Notes: generated by a model not told the origin, from the letters alone. DNA of 64,000 nucleotides from Saprospiraceae bacterium (GCA_020631235.1 JAHDHQ010000001.1:237858-301857); one strand, 5' to 3'; positions 16,496 through 26,124 are shown, counted from the first letter of the stretch. Numbers and translations are program-made.

Positions 16496-18934
16496 TTAGA
16501 TTTTTACAAACTTTCTAGTAGTTTGCTTGCCATTCGATACTATTTTAATAATGTATGTTCCTGCTGGCAATGCTTTCAAATTACAATCAACGCTAAATTG
16601 ATTGTCGAAACTCATGGTTTGTACGTTAATGCCATCTACAGAATAAATGCTAATATTACTTATTTCGTATTTATCTGAGCTTACTGCAAGAAAATCGTTC
16701 GCAGGATTTGGCGCAATTTGGATGTAATCATCTATATCCTCTACTTGCGCTCCTAGATTTAAATCTACTGAAGTCTCAAAATAAGGGAGAGAAAATTTAC
16801 GACCTCTCTCATTCATCACAACCGCATTAGTCACGCTCATGTTCATTTTGAAAATTAAATCTTCCAATTTAAATCCTGCCACATCATCTTCAACTATAAA
16901 TTCAATAGCTGCAATAGGTCCTTGTCCTGAACTCCCGATACTACCAACTCTAGAAAAACCAACTTCAATATTTCCTGCGGAAGGTTGGCTAAAATGAGTT
17001 ATTTGAGGCGCTCCATAATTTAACCACGATTGATCAAGAAAATACACATTTACCGATGAAGAATCGATGACATCAGCAGCAATATTATAGCTAAAACTCA
17101 ATCCTTGAATATCAAACAAAGGATTGTCTTCAGAACCTAATAAAACATCAATAACTAATAATTCTCCTGAATCAACTTCGGTTTGCTGAGCTTCTAAAAT
17201 AATAGGTGCTTCGAGTAATTCGTAAGATATCTGAGGCAATAAATCATGACTTGCTCCATAGTATTCACCAATAGATATGGCATCATTTTGATCAACTAAA
17301 CCATTTCCATCCGCATCTGCGTAACTTAAGTCTTCATCAATATAGTCCTGTGTATAAATCCACGAATTGCCAGATTGTGGTACCCAAGCATCAACTTGAT
17401 CGCGACTTTCTCCCTTTTCACCTATACTGTTGCCTAAAGCTACAATATCACCTACATCTACTTTTCCATCATTATTTATATCTCCACTATAAATACAATC
17501 TTCTACACATAAACAATCTTCTCCAGCAACATTTATATTATTGAATGATAGTTTAACGATTTCACATACTCCTGATTCAGTACAATATTCAACTTCCACT
17601 AAATCAGATCCACTGCTCTCTGGTGTATACACAATTTTATTTGCCCCAGAAACAGTTTCACACTCAAATATTTCTTCTCCAGCTTCATCTAAAATAATGA
17701 CATCTCCTTCCTGTGGCGCTGAAACAAGTGTAAATGTATAAGCCTTCATCGGGGTATTATGCTCGATAACTAGTGGCTGATCTACATAGGCATTAAACAA
17801 ATAATCAACTGAAGCATTAGGAGCAAAATCATCCACGTGTATAACAATATCAGCTGTGGTGAAATTGATACCATTGAAAATAGTGTAGTAAAATATTTCG
17901 TCTCCGGTAAAATCAGTTTGTGGAGTGAACGAAAATTCACCGTTTCCTATATAATTCAATTCACTTGAATAATCCACTACAGGAAAATAGTTGATTAAAT
18001 CATTGTTTAGAACATTAAAATTAACCAAGCCGTTTGTAGCAACATATACCTCATCATCCTTAGCAAATTGAATACTATTTGGATTGTTGTGTACGACTAT
18101 ATTAAATTCAACCGATTCGTTATTATCATTTTCGAACACGATGTTATCCGTGCCACTGAAACCATTATCGGGCTTATATTCCCAGCAATAGTTATTTAAC
18201 GAATTGAGACTTCCATTAGCTGGTTCTTCTAATACATCATAAGTTGCATCGACTAGCAAGTTTATAGAAGATAAATTGTTAGTTTGTAAATCAAACTGTG
18301 TTCCTCCATAGCTTGAAGATTGTAGCATTATGGTCGCATGCGAACTCACATTGGCTTCGTCTTCACACACATAATGAACATATGCTGGTAATTGATCATT
18401 GATAATTTCTATGGACAAACCTTCATTATCCACTATTTCAGCTGTACAGTTTTGTACAAAAGAAATATCACTTAGATGAATGTCTGTGTCAGAAGAAAAG
18501 TCGTTATCAATTGGATAGACGGTAGCTTCACTACCTTCAATAACATAAGCATCCATTTCTCCATTCACCTCTGTAGGCTTTATGCTAAACTTAAACTCCG
18601 CATAAAATGGATAAGCTAAACCAGGAATGTCACCAAAATCCCAATATTCAACTACTAAGGTAGCATCACCGATAAAAGTTGCTTCAGGAGTAATCTCGAA
18701 AAGATACAGATTAGATCCTACCTCTTCAATACTTGCAGAGTTGTCATCTATACCTCCAAACTCAACAATTTCAGGGGTTTGGGCTATGTCTAAGGAATTT
18801 ATCTCAAATTCGTATGTTTGACCTGCTTTTAGGTTATGTTTTTGATAGGCGGGATTCCACTGAGCCGTAAGCACAAAAGACCAGCATAATGCCAGTACAA
18901 TTACAAAGGTTGATAGTATTTGTTGGTGTCTCAT
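16496..18934 (-). CDS. Secreted multidomain protein with dockerin, cohesin-like and T9SS sorting domains
   Basis: The 812-residue protein has a signal peptide (1-25, ending TAQ). Beta-rich Ig/cadherin-like segments follow (about 30-470), including tandem-95-type phrases such as VLNNDLINYFP and FTGDEIFYYTIFNG. Two dockerin-type calcium motifs sit near residues 484 (DINNDGKVDVGD) and 538 (DADGNGLVDQND). Residues about 575-705 (VDSGELLVIDVLLG, then FDIQGLSFSYN) resemble a cohesin fold. The C-terminus from about 738 (IQIAPNPANDF to TYIIKIV, then TTRKFVKI) is a T9SS type A sorting domain. It is probably displayed on or released from the cell surface; the binding target is unknown. It is transcribed alone, converging on the LytTR gene across the 26-bp repeat array. 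Confidence 0.85.
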   Translation of the reverse strand: MRHQQILSTFVIVLALCWSFVLTAQWNPAYQKHNLKAGQTYEFEINSLDIAQTPEIVEFGGIDDNSASIEEVGSNLYLFEITPEATFIGDATLVVEYWDFGDIPGLAYPFYAEFKFSIKPTEVNGEMDAYVIEGSEATVYPIDNDFSSDTDIHLSDISFVQNCTAEIVDNEGLSIEIINDQLPAYVHYVCEDEANVSSHATIMLQSSSYGGTQFDLQTNNLSSINLLVDATYDVLEEPANGSLNSLNNYCWEYKPDNGFSGTDNIVFENDNNESVEFNIVVHNNPNSIQFAKDDEVYVATNGLVNFNVLNNDLINYFPVVDYSSELNYIGNGEFSFTPQTDFTGDEIFYYTIFNGINFTTADIVIHVDDFAPNASVDYLFNAYVDQPLVIEHNTPMKAYTFTLVSAPQEGDVIILDEAGEEIFECETVSGANKIVYTPESSGSDLVEVEYCTESGVCEIVKLSFNNINVAGEDCLCVEDCIYSGDINNDGKVDVGDIVALGNSIGEKGESRDQVDAWVPQSGNSWIYTQDYIDEDLSYADADGNGLVDQNDAISIGEYYGASHDLLPQISYELLEAPIILEAQQTEVDSGELLVIDVLLGSEDNPLFDIQGLSFSYNIAADVIDSSSVNVYFLDQSWLNYGAPQITHFSQPSAGNIEVGFSRVGSIGSSGQGPIAAIEFIVEDDVAGFKLEDLIFKMNMSVTNAVVMNERGRKFSLPYFETSVDLNLGAQVEDIDDYIQIAPNPANDFLAVSSDKYEISNISIYSVDGINVQTMSFDNQFSVDCNLKALPAGTYIIKIVSNGKQTTRKFVKI

Positions 18935-19097
18935 AACTCAACTACAAAAATAGAACAAATAATCGACAAATTAAACATATTAATAAAATTTTAATATTTG
19001 CTTTTGCGATATATAATATATTGCCTTTTACACATTTAAGCTTAATTGACAATGAATAAGTTATATATTTATACAAAAATAATATAAGCATAAATCC

Positions 19098-20534
19098 ATG
19101 CAAGAAACTCGCTTATATAAGACATTAAAACAATTGGACATTCCTCAGCTTTCCAGATTTAACAAATTTATGGAATCACCTTATTTTAATGTCAATAACA
19201 ATCAAAAGCGGTTACTTATATTTTTAACAAAATACATTAAGTCAAAAGAAGCAGTTCCATCTAAAGAAACATGCTGGCATTCTTATAACGAAGAAAACGT
19301 GCCTTTTGATGACTTAAAGTTTAGAAAACTTTGCAGCGACATCATTTCCAAATTTGAAACCTTTCTCATTCACGAACATGTAAAGTCTGATGGATTGTTG
19401 GAAAAGAACATGTTGCTAGAGCAAATCCAGACCAATGGATTCGAACTAATTTTAAACAAAGCTGTGGACAACTCGGATAAATATTTTGATAGATATCCTG
19501 AGAAATCAGCAAATTACCATTTGAGGTTGTATAAAAAAGGTCAAATAAAATACGACATCAGTGACGCCTTTGATAAAGAGAAAAATAAAAAGACTCAAGA
19601 CAAACTGTTGATGCTTGACAACCTATCGCACAATCTAGATCAATACTACGTCATCGAAAAACTAAAATTGGCTTGCACTCTGGTAAGCTGGCAAAGAATA
19701 TACAAAGTCCAAAATAAGCCTTTCGAAGTAGAAGTTATTTTAAGACTTCTAAACAGAAACGAATTACTTAAAAATCCAGCCATTGCCGTTTACAGGAATA
19801 TGTATTTGATGTTGACTGAAAAAGAGTCCATCCAGTATTATAACCAGCTAAAAATCTTGGTCAACAACCATTTTGACATCTTTGACAAGGTGGAACAAAG
19901 GAGTATCTACGATGCCATGATCAGTTACTGTATTGGATGGGTAAACCAGGGCGATAAAGGCTTTATGGAAGAGTCCTTAGATGTATATGATGTAGGAATA
20001 GATAATGGAATTATATTGCAAAATGATGAATTATCTCCAACCACATTTCGTAATTATGTGCTCATCGGTTTGCGACTAAACAAATTTGATCAAATAGAAC
20101 AATTTATTAATGAAAAATCTGCACTCTTAAGTGATAAATTGCGCGAAAACGCGCTTAATTTTAATCTTGCCAGAGTAAGTTTTTACAAAAAAGATTTCGA
20201 ATCAGTTATTTCCTATTTAGCAAGAGTAGATTATGAGGATGTACTCTACAATTTAAACTCGAGAGCACTTTCTCTGGCAGTAAATTATGAATTGAAAGAG
20301 TGGGATGTATTAGAATCTCAACTCGACAGTTTTTCAACCTATTTAAATAGACAAGACAAACTTTCTGATGCAAGAAAAATGATTTATGTCACTTTTATCA
20401 AATTCCTCAAAAAGATAGTTAATTCCACCTTTGACAAAAAGGAAAAATTAGAAGAAGTAAAGAGTGAAATTGAAAAAGAAAAGCAAGTAATCAACAAGTC
20501 TTGGCTAATCGAAAAAATAGATGAGCTACTTTAG
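19098..20534 (+). CDS. Unrecognised alpha-helical protein, possibly TPR-like
   Basis: I do not recognise this 478-residue protein. It has no signal peptide or membrane segment and is rich in lysine, glutamate, leucine and asparagine, with predicted helix nearly throughout. Paired helices with tyrosine/leucine spacing (for example around residues 250-420) suggest helical-repeat (TPR/SEL1-like) architecture, and the C-terminus (KKEKLEEVKSEIEKEKQ) looks coiled-coil. Codon use and base composition look like those of its neighbours. It ends in a shared TTAG with the convergent photolyase gene. A scaffold or interaction role is only a guess. Confidence 0.8.
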   Translation: MQETRLYKTLKQLDIPQLSRFNKFMESPYFNVNNNQKRLLIFLTKYIKSKEAVPSKETCWHSYNEENVPFDDLKFRKLCSDIISKFETFLIHEHVKSDGLLEKNMLLEQIQTNGFELILNKAVDNSDKYFDRYPEKSANYHLRLYKKGQIKYDISDAFDKEKNKKTQDKLLMLDNLSHNLDQYYVIEKLKLACTLVSWQRIYKVQNKPFEVEVILRLLNRNELLKNPAIAVYRNMYLMLTEKESIQYYNQLKILVNNHFDIFDKVEQRSIYDAMISYCIGWVNQGDKGFMEESLDVYDVGIDNGIILQNDELSPTTFRNYVLIGLRLNKFDQIEQFINEKSALLSDKLRENALNFNLARVSFYKKDFESVISYLARVDYEDVLYNLNSRALSLAVNYELKEWDVLESQLDSFSTYLNRQDKLSDARKMIYVTFIKFLKKIVNSTFDKKEKLEEVKSEIEKEKQVINKSWLIEKIDELL

Positions 20535-21835
20535 TTTAGCCCTGCTTTATAGGTACTTAAACAACGTTCTCTAGCCATTTTATGATCTACCATTGGTTCC
20601 ACATAACGTGATGTCCCATATTCAGGAATCCACTTTTTTACATATTTTAACTCCTTGTCAAATTTAGTTAATTGAGACGTCGGATTAAATATTCTAAAAT
20701 ATGGAGCTGCATCCGTACCACTTCCACTTGCCCATTGCCAACCACCATTGTTTGAAGCCATATCAAAATCCAATAATTTCTCAGCAAAATACTGCTCGCC
20801 CCAGCGCCAATCAATCAGCAAGTGTTTCGTCAGAAAACTAGCAACAACCATCCTTACTCTATTGTGCATATGACCAGTATTATTAAGCTCTCGCATGCCA
20901 GCATCAACTAGTGGATAGCCTGTTTTCCCTTCGCACCACAATGCAAATTCACTTTCATTATTTCGCCATTCTATATTTTCATATTTTTTTCTAAATGCGG
21001 AGCGTTCGACGTGTGGAAAATGCTGTAAAATCTGACTGTAAAAGTCACGCCAAATTAATTCACTTAAATAAGTCTCATTTAACAAAGATGCTTTCCTGGC
21101 TTTTTCTCTTATACTGATGGTCCCAAATCTAAAGTGGATCCCTAACTTGGATGTTCCATTAATGGCCGGAAAGTTTCGCTGTTTATCATAAGCTCTAATC
21201 AGTGATTGCGGAGTTTCTCTACTGGGTAAATCGACTTCTGCTGGCTCAAAACCAAGATCAGCAAGCCTAGGAATGGTATGCGAATTGTTTTTAATGAAAT
21301 GTGAAGCATATTTCAATGTAGGATATGATTTAAAAAAATAAGAACCACTCAGTTCTTCATCTTCTAAAGCGGCTAACCATTTGCGCTTATAGGGTGTAAA
21401 AACGGTATAGGGTGTTCCATCTGCTTTTAAAACTTCGTCCTTACTAAAGATTACATGATCTTTGTACGACTTAAATTGCACATTATGTTTTGTACATAAA
21501 TCACTAATCTGCTGATCACGATCTATTGCATAACTTTCATAATCCTCATTAGTATAAATATGTCCTGGTTTTTTGGCCAATGTTGCAGCCCATACTTGTT
21601 CTGGAAAACCATATTCTACCTGAATCGAAGAATTAAACTGCTCAAGTTCTTTTTGCAAACGTATGATTTCCTGATGGATAAAATGAACACGAGGATCCTT
21701 AGGGCTTGACAATTTATCAAGAATATGTTTATCGAAAATAAAAAGACATTGGACCTCATCCCCTGATTTTAAAGCATGATACAATCCAGCATTATCGTTT
21801 AAACGGAGATCTCTTCTAAACCAGAAATAATTCAT
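20531..21835 (-). CDS. Deoxyribodipyrimidine photolyase / cryptochrome family flavoprotein
   Basis: A 434-residue FAD-dependent protein that repairs UV pyrimidine dimers with blue light, or a cryptochrome relative. The N-terminal alpha/beta photolyase domain begins YFWFRRDLRLNDNAGLYHAL. The FAD-binding domain has LGIHFRFGTISIRE, SELIWRDFYSQIL, GKTGYPLVDAGMREL, GHMHNRVRMVVASFL and the DFDMASNNGGWQWASGSG stretch, with the acidic and tryptophan residues around FAD. Length and motifs fit class I CPD photolyase; whether it is a CPD photolyase or a cryptochrome cannot be settled by eye. It stands alone on the minus strand. Confidence 0.93.
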   Translation of the reverse strand: MNYFWFRRDLRLNDNAGLYHALKSGDEVQCLFIFDKHILDKLSSPKDPRVHFIHQEIIRLQKELEQFNSSIQVEYGFPEQVWAATLAKKPGHIYTNEDYESYAIDRDQQISDLCTKHNVQFKSYKDHVIFSKDEVLKADGTPYTVFTPYKRKWLAALEDEELSGSYFFKSYPTLKYASHFIKNNSHTIPRLADLGFEPAEVDLPSRETPQSLIRAYDKQRNFPAINGTSKLGIHFRFGTISIREKARKASLLNETYLSELIWRDFYSQILQHFPHVERSAFRKKYENIEWRNNESEFALWCEGKTGYPLVDAGMRELNNTGHMHNRVRMVVASFLTKHLLIDWRWGEQYFAEKLLDFDMASNNGGWQWASGSGTDAAPYFRIFNPTSQLTKFDKELKYVKKWIPEYGTSRYVEPMVDHKMARERCLSTYKAGLN

Positions 21836-21893
21836 TTACTAAAACTTGTAATGTTAGCTAATTACATTTGAAAACACTAATCACACAAAAAGG

Positions 21894-21924
21894 TTGGATA
21901 AATGCTTTGTCAATCCTAATTTTA
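21894..21924 (+). promoter_or_regulatory. Candidate -33/-7 promoter for the TPR lipoprotein gene
   Basis: TTG at 21894-21896 and TAATTTTA at 21917-21924 are separated by 20 bp, the spacing expected for the Bacteroidota housekeeping promoter (TTG / TAnnTTTG). The -7 box differs from consensus only at the last base. Transcription would start near 21930, a leader of about a dozen bases before the ATG at 21943. Confidence 0.4.
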
Positions 21925-21942
21925 CGGTACAAGTAATATAAT

Positions 21943-22839
21943 ATGAGAAACATATCCATCTTATTTATGCTATTATCGACACTGGTTTTATTCCAATGTC
22001 AATCCTCCACAAATTCTGCGCCTGCGGATAATACCGCTGCCGAATACGAGGCAAACCCAAATAAACAAACAGCAGATAAGTATCTTTCTTCTTTAGGTCT
22101 TAGCATTTTCAATGAAAAAGACGAAACTAAAAAAGAAGCTTTATTAGAAAAAGGACTTAAGATTGCTAAAGATCAAAATATGCCTAACAGGCTCATCAGT
22201 TTTTTAGTGCCTCTCGTAAAGGATTTCCCTTCGGGTAAAAATTATGCTGATCATTTATTTTCTTTAGGAGATTTCATGCATAGTATAAAAAAACATGATG
22301 CTTCTAACATCTTGTTTAAATCTTTTATGTCTTCATTTCCTGATCACAAAAATGCCGCAGCGGCAAAATCTAAAATGACTTCCGAGATAGAGAACCTAGA
22401 TGTCTATGTTGATACTTTAGCTGCGAGAATATTCCAAAATCCTAACAAATTTGGTATAAATGAAGATAGTGCTCGATCATTTGTTGACGCTAGTGAGGCT
22501 TATGCCATGGGTAATCCATCAAGTCCAACCGCAGCAGCTAATTTGTTTAAAGCGGCAGAAATAGCTAAGAGTCTAAAGAGTTATGCAAAGTCCATGAATC
22601 TTTACGATTGGATCATTAATAAATATCCTAATTATGAGAAAGCACCAACTGCTTTATTTCTTAAAGGTTTTTTAATCGAAAACGAAATGGGACAGATCGA
22701 AGAATCAAGAGGTGTGTACAATGAGTTTTTGAAAAAGTACCCAAATCATGATTTAGCCGATGATGTTCAATTTCTAATTGAAAATTTAGGGAAAAGTGAT
22801 GAAGAGATTTTGAAAATGATTGAAGCCAAGAAAAAATAG
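21943..22839 (+). CDS. TPR lipoprotein
   Basis: The 298-residue protein starts with a lipoprotein signal (LVLFQC, cysteine at residue 19), so it is anchored in the periplasm or outer membrane. The rest is helical with tetratricopeptide-like repeats around 45-130 and 190-285 (for example AANLFKAAEIAKSLKSYAKSMNLYDWIINKYPNYEKAPTAL, in pieces). The final repeats with KYPNHDLADDVQF resemble YbgF/BamD-type TPR proteins of the envelope. The exact role is not evident. It is preceded by a good candidate promoter and ends 19 bp from the convergent gene at 22859. Confidence 0.8.
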   Translation: MRNISILFMLLSTLVLFQCQSSTNSAPADNTAAEYEANPNKQTADKYLSSLGLSIFNEKDETKKEALLEKGLKIAKDQNMPNRLISFLVPLVKDFPSGKNYADHLFSLGDFMHSIKKHDASNILFKSFMSSFPDHKNAAAAKSKMTSEIENLDVYVDTLAARIFQNPNKFGINEDSARSFVDASEAYAMGNPSSPTAAANLFKAAEIAKSLKSYAKSMNLYDWIINKYPNYEKAPTALFLKGFLIENEMGQIEESRGVYNEFLKKYPNHDLADDVQFLIENLGKSDEEILKMIEAKKK

Positions 22840-22858
22840 TTCGTAAAGCTTCATGCTG

Positions 22859-23347
22859 TTAATTGACAAATTTGTAGTGCCAAGAATCTTTAAGTGGCTT
22901 TATCCATTCAGTAAGAAAGCGCGTTTTAGTATTTACTAAATTGTCAAATACTAACGAATTTTCATTGATAAGTCCATCATCAAAAGACTGTTTAAAGTCG
23001 ATGTGATGTATAGTGGATATTTCTTCTTCAGGACTCATAATAGCATAGTTCATTCTGTCAAAGAAGTCTATATCTAACTCCTTCGCTGCCCATTTTACAA
23101 AGTGTACACTACCATCTATCGAACAGCCACTTACTTGCAACTCTGACTCATCAGCTACAAAAACTATAAATCGTTTATGAAAAACGTTTCCATATGCTTC
23201 TATGGATTTTCCATGCGATGCCCATTGATCTACATATTCATAGATTTTAGGTCTTAGAAAATCAATTTGGTCATAGCTTAGTTCTTTATTACCTTGATAA
23301 ACCCAAACCTTACTTGTATCAGGAAGTGCTATTAAATCTCTAATCAT
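22859..23347 (-). CDS. Conserved Bacteroidota protein often mislabelled ABC transporter ATPase
   Basis: A 162-residue cytoplasmic protein. I recognise the family from other Bacteroidota by KVWVYQGN near the start, WASHGK, the FIVFVADE segment, SGCSIDGSVHFV and the C-terminal VFDNLVNTKTRFL followed by a W-x-x-P-L-K-x-S-W-H ending. Databases often call it an ABC transporter ATPase, but it has no Walker A, signature or Walker B motif, so that label is unsupported. The SGCSID segment with a conserved cysteine could be functional. Its start overlaps the end of the upstream CCG-domain gene by 4 bp, which ties it to the Fe-S oxidoreductase pair. Confidence 0.85.
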   Translation of the reverse strand: MIRDLIALPDTSKVWVYQGNKELSYDQIDFLRPKIYEYVDQWASHGKSIEAYGNVFHKRFIVFVADESELQVSGCSIDGSVHFVKWAAKELDIDFFDRMNYAIMSPEEEISTIHHIDFKQSFDDGLINENSLVFDNLVNTKTRFLTEWIKPLKDSWHYKFVN

Positions 23348-24135
23348 TGAATGGATTGTAAAATGAGTTCTGAAATATCGTAAACATTTAATTTTTCTTG
23401 CTGCTCTTTTTCCTTTAATCCATCACCTAACATGGTCAAACAAAATGGACAATTAGCCGCGATAGATTGTGCCCCTGTTTCTAAAGCTTCTTCTACCCTT
23501 TCGATATTTATACGTTTATCTCCTGGCTCATCTTCTTTAAACATTTGAGCACCACCGGCTCCACAGCATAAGCCATTCGTCTTACATCTTTTCATCTCTA
23601 CAAGTTCGACATCTAGTTGCTCTAACAACTTTCTTGGAATTTCGTAGACACCATTCACTCTGCCCAGATAACACGAATCATGATAGGTGATTTTCTTCCC
23701 TTTAAAGTTTCCACCTTCGACACTCAACTTTCCTTCTTCGAATAGCTGATGCAGTAAGGTAGTGTGATGAATCACTTCATAATTTCCACCTAAGGCAGGA
23801 TATTCATTTTTTAATGTATTAAAACAATGAGGACATGCCGTGACTATCTTTTGCACTTCATAACCATTTAAGACTTCAATGTTTTGTAGGGCTGACATTT
23901 GAAATAAAAACTCATTGCCTGCTCTTCTTGCGGGGTCACCTGTGCAAGCTTCTTCATCTCCTAAAATGGCAAAATCAACACCTGCATGGTTTAATAATTT
24001 TGCAAAAGCTTTAGACACTTTTTGTGCACGTGCGTCAAAACTTCCAGCACAACCTACCCAAAATAAAATTTCAGGTCTTTTGCCAGCTGCAATGACATCT
24101 GCATACAAGGGTACATTTATTAATTGATCTTCCAT
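23344..24135 (-). CDS. CCG-domain (Fe-S) oxidoreductase subunit, HdrB/GlcF-like
   Basis: The 263-residue protein has two cysteine-rich CCG domains like those of heterodisulfide reductase subunit B, LutA and GlcF. The first is seen in FWVGCAGSFDAR and IVTACPHCFNTLKNEYP; the second in YHDSCYLGR, RCKTNGLCCGAGGAQMF and AANCPFC. Such domains bind unusual Fe-S clusters and pass electrons to or from an organic substrate or quinone. It starts 2 bp after the membrane Fe-S partner at 24138 and overlaps the following 162-residue gene by 4 bp. Together they form a three-gene redox unit. The electron donor is not encoded nearby. Confidence 0.92.
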   Translation of the reverse strand: MEDQLINVPLYADVIAAGKRPEILFWVGCAGSFDARAQKVSKAFAKLLNHAGVDFAILGDEEACTGDPARRAGNEFLFQMSALQNIEVLNGYEVQKIVTACPHCFNTLKNEYPALGGNYEVIHHTTLLHQLFEEGKLSVEGGNFKGKKITYHDSCYLGRVNGVYEIPRKLLEQLDVELVEMKRCKTNGLCCGAGGAQMFKEDEPGDKRINIERVEEALETGAQSIAANCPFCLTMLGDGLKEKEQQEKLNVYDISELILQSIQ

Positions 24136-24137
24136 AG

Positions 24138-25484
24138 TTAACTATCTTTCCATTCAGCTCGAGAATTAGGCAATTGCCAAACTGCGCCATTATTTTCAAT
24201 ACTATTAAACATCGGCATCCAATCAGTAGGTCCTGCAGATTCAGTTAAGATTTCGTAGCGTCGTAAATCTAAAATTATTTCTAGCGGGTCTATCATGACA
24301 GGACAAGCTTCTACACATGCGTTGCAAGTTGTACAAGCATGGATTTCTTCTTTGCTTATATAATCAAACAAACTTTTGCTATCATCAAAGTTATCTTTTG
24401 CCAATGTCTTTTCCTTATCAATTTTACATCCCTCTTCTTGAAGATCGATTTTTGTGGCAACTTCTTCAACTCTATCTCTTACGTCCATCATAATCTTTCT
24501 CGGAGATAATTTTTTTCCTGTTTGGTTTGCAGGACAAACAGAGGTACATCTACCACATTCTGTGCAGGTGTAAGCATCCATTAAACTTTTCCAAGATAGA
24601 TCGAAAACATCTTTAGCTCCAAAAGAAGGCAATTCAGACATATCATCATCCACAGGGGTATCTTCCACAAGCCCCATCATAGATTTAACCTCATTCATGA
24701 TAGACTCCATGTTTTCCATTTCACCTCTAGGTTTAAGTGAAGCATAGAACACATTCGGAAAAGCTAGGAAGATATGCAAATGCTTAGAAAAAGGCAGGTA
24801 AAGCATAAATCCATAAACCATTAATAGGTGCATCCACCAACCTATGCGCTCGATAATAATAACAGTATTAGTACTCAAACCATCAAACAACATTGGACCT
24901 AACCATGAACTAACCAATAGATTTCCGATGTCAGGATAGTGAGCAACATCTCTATTTTGTAATACCGTATCGGCGCCATTCATCGTAAAAATGGCCACCA
25001 GTAGAATAATTTCAAAAATCAGAATCAAGTTACCATCCTTAGTCGGCCAGCCCAGCATTTCAGCTTTAGTAAATCTAGGCAGTTTAAGCAAATTTCTTCT
25101 AGACAAAAATATTACTGTAGCAATGAAAGCCAAGACTGATAAGCCTTCGACAAAGCTGATCAAAAAAGTATAAAAACCACCTAGAATAGTAGCAAAAAAA
25201 CGGTGATGACCTGTAAAGCCATCAATGAGAATTTCCACTAACTCAAGCGTGGTAAACAGAAAGGCCACGTAAATAAATAAATGAAACAAGGCTGGTATAA
25301 AGCGCTTGAACATCTTTTTTTGTCCAAATGCCACAAGAGTCATGTTTTTTAGGCGCTGACCTACATCCCCAGAAACATCTTTTGCTTGACCTAAAAGAAT
25401 ATTTCTACGGATTCTCCAAAATTTCTTTCCGGCTATAAAGAAAACTATAGCTGTTATGAGGCTAAATATTAGGATTTGAATCAT
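24138..25484 (-). CDS. Membrane-bound 4Fe-4S dicluster oxidoreductase subunit
   Basis: The 448-residue protein joins a membrane domain to a ferredoxin-like domain. About five or six hydrophobic segments occupy residues 1-245 (for example ILIFSLITAIVFFIAG at the N-terminus and FIPALFHLFIYVAFLF). The histidines in FHLF and MHLLMVYGFMLY could hold haem b as in NarI-like subunits. The C-terminal part has two 4Fe-4S motifs: CTECGRCTSVCP and CTTCNACVEACP. With the CCG protein this resembles HdrDE-like modules in which electrons cross between a quinone and cytoplasmic Fe-S centres. It is the first gene of the three-gene run. Confidence 0.92.
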   Translation of the reverse strand: MIQILIFSLITAIVFFIAGKKFWRIRRNILLGQAKDVSGDVGQRLKNMTLVAFGQKKMFKRFIPALFHLFIYVAFLFTTLELVEILIDGFTGHHRFFATILGGFYTFLISFVEGLSVLAFIATVIFLSRRNLLKLPRFTKAEMLGWPTKDGNLILIFEIILLVAIFTMNGADTVLQNRDVAHYPDIGNLLVSSWLGPMLFDGLSTNTVIIIERIGWWMHLLMVYGFMLYLPFSKHLHIFLAFPNVFYASLKPRGEMENMESIMNEVKSMMGLVEDTPVDDDMSELPSFGAKDVFDLSWKSLMDAYTCTECGRCTSVCPANQTGKKLSPRKIMMDVRDRVEEVATKIDLQEEGCKIDKEKTLAKDNFDDSKSLFDYISKEEIHACTTCNACVEACPVMIDPLEIILDLRRYEILTESAGPTDWMPMFNSIENNGAVWQLPNSRAEWKDS

Positions 25485-25622
25485 AAATTAATGTGCTCCG
25501 TTTATGATGATAAAAATACTAGAATATATTAATTCCGTGTTAAGCTTATGGTTTTAAAGGCTTAAAATTGATTAAAGTATCAAATTATCAATTAGTATTA
25601 TCTTTAGCAAGAATTTAGTTAT

Positions 25623-26120
25623 ATGACGGTTAAGGTATTAAATAACAAGCAGGTCGATCATAAAATACTTCGTTTAGCGTATGAGATTTATGAAAACAAC
25701 GCTTACGAAGCAGAAATTTATGTTTTGGGCATTAATACAAACGGATATAATTTAGCGAAGCTTATCGTGAAGGAGTTAAAAAAGATTTGCGACATTGAAC
25801 CTCATCTTTCCAGACTTAAAATCGACCCATCTTCTCCGGTGGATAACGAAATTAGTTTGTCTATCGACATTGAACAACTTAAGGATAAAACCATCATTAT
25901 TGTAGATGATGTAGCTAATACAGGCCGAACCATCTATTACAGTTTCCGTCCTTTGCTAGATATTCTCACTAAGAAAATAGAAATAGCTGTTTTAGTAGAC
26001 CGACAGCACAAAAACTTCCCAGTTAAAGTAGATTATGTAGGGCTTTCTTTAGCCACAACGCATCAAGAAAACATAGATGTAATCTTAAAATCTAAGCAAA
26101 AAACAGTCATTTTAAATTAA
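25623..26120 (+). CDS. PyrR-like phosphoribosyltransferase family protein
   Basis: A 165-residue type I phosphoribosyltransferase. The PRPP-binding loop VDDVANTGRT lies at residues 94-103, preceded by TIII as in the family. VLGINTNGYNLA provides the first PRPP loop region. The overall length and the VLVDRQHKNFPVKVDYVGL ending, with its R-x-H-x-x-x-P-V, are like PyrR/uracil phosphoribosyltransferase proteins. PyrR regulates pyrimidine genes in Firmicutes, but no attenuator is visible here, and pyrF lies far away, so a regulatory role is not supported by context. It ends 4 bp from the convergent LptF/LptG gene. Confidence 0.87.
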   Translation: MTVKVLNNKQVDHKILRLAYEIYENNAYEAEIYVLGINTNGYNLAKLIVKELKKICDIEPHLSRLKIDPSSPVDNEISLSIDIEQLKDKTIIIVDDVANTGRTIYYSFRPLLDILTKKIEIAVLVDRQHKNFPVKVDYVGLSLATTHQENIDVILKSKQKTVILN

Positions 26121-26124
26121 GTCA

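Noticed and set aside
22859-23347. ABC transporter ATPase, as homologues are often labelled
   Set aside because: No Walker A, signature or Walker B motif is present in 162 residues.
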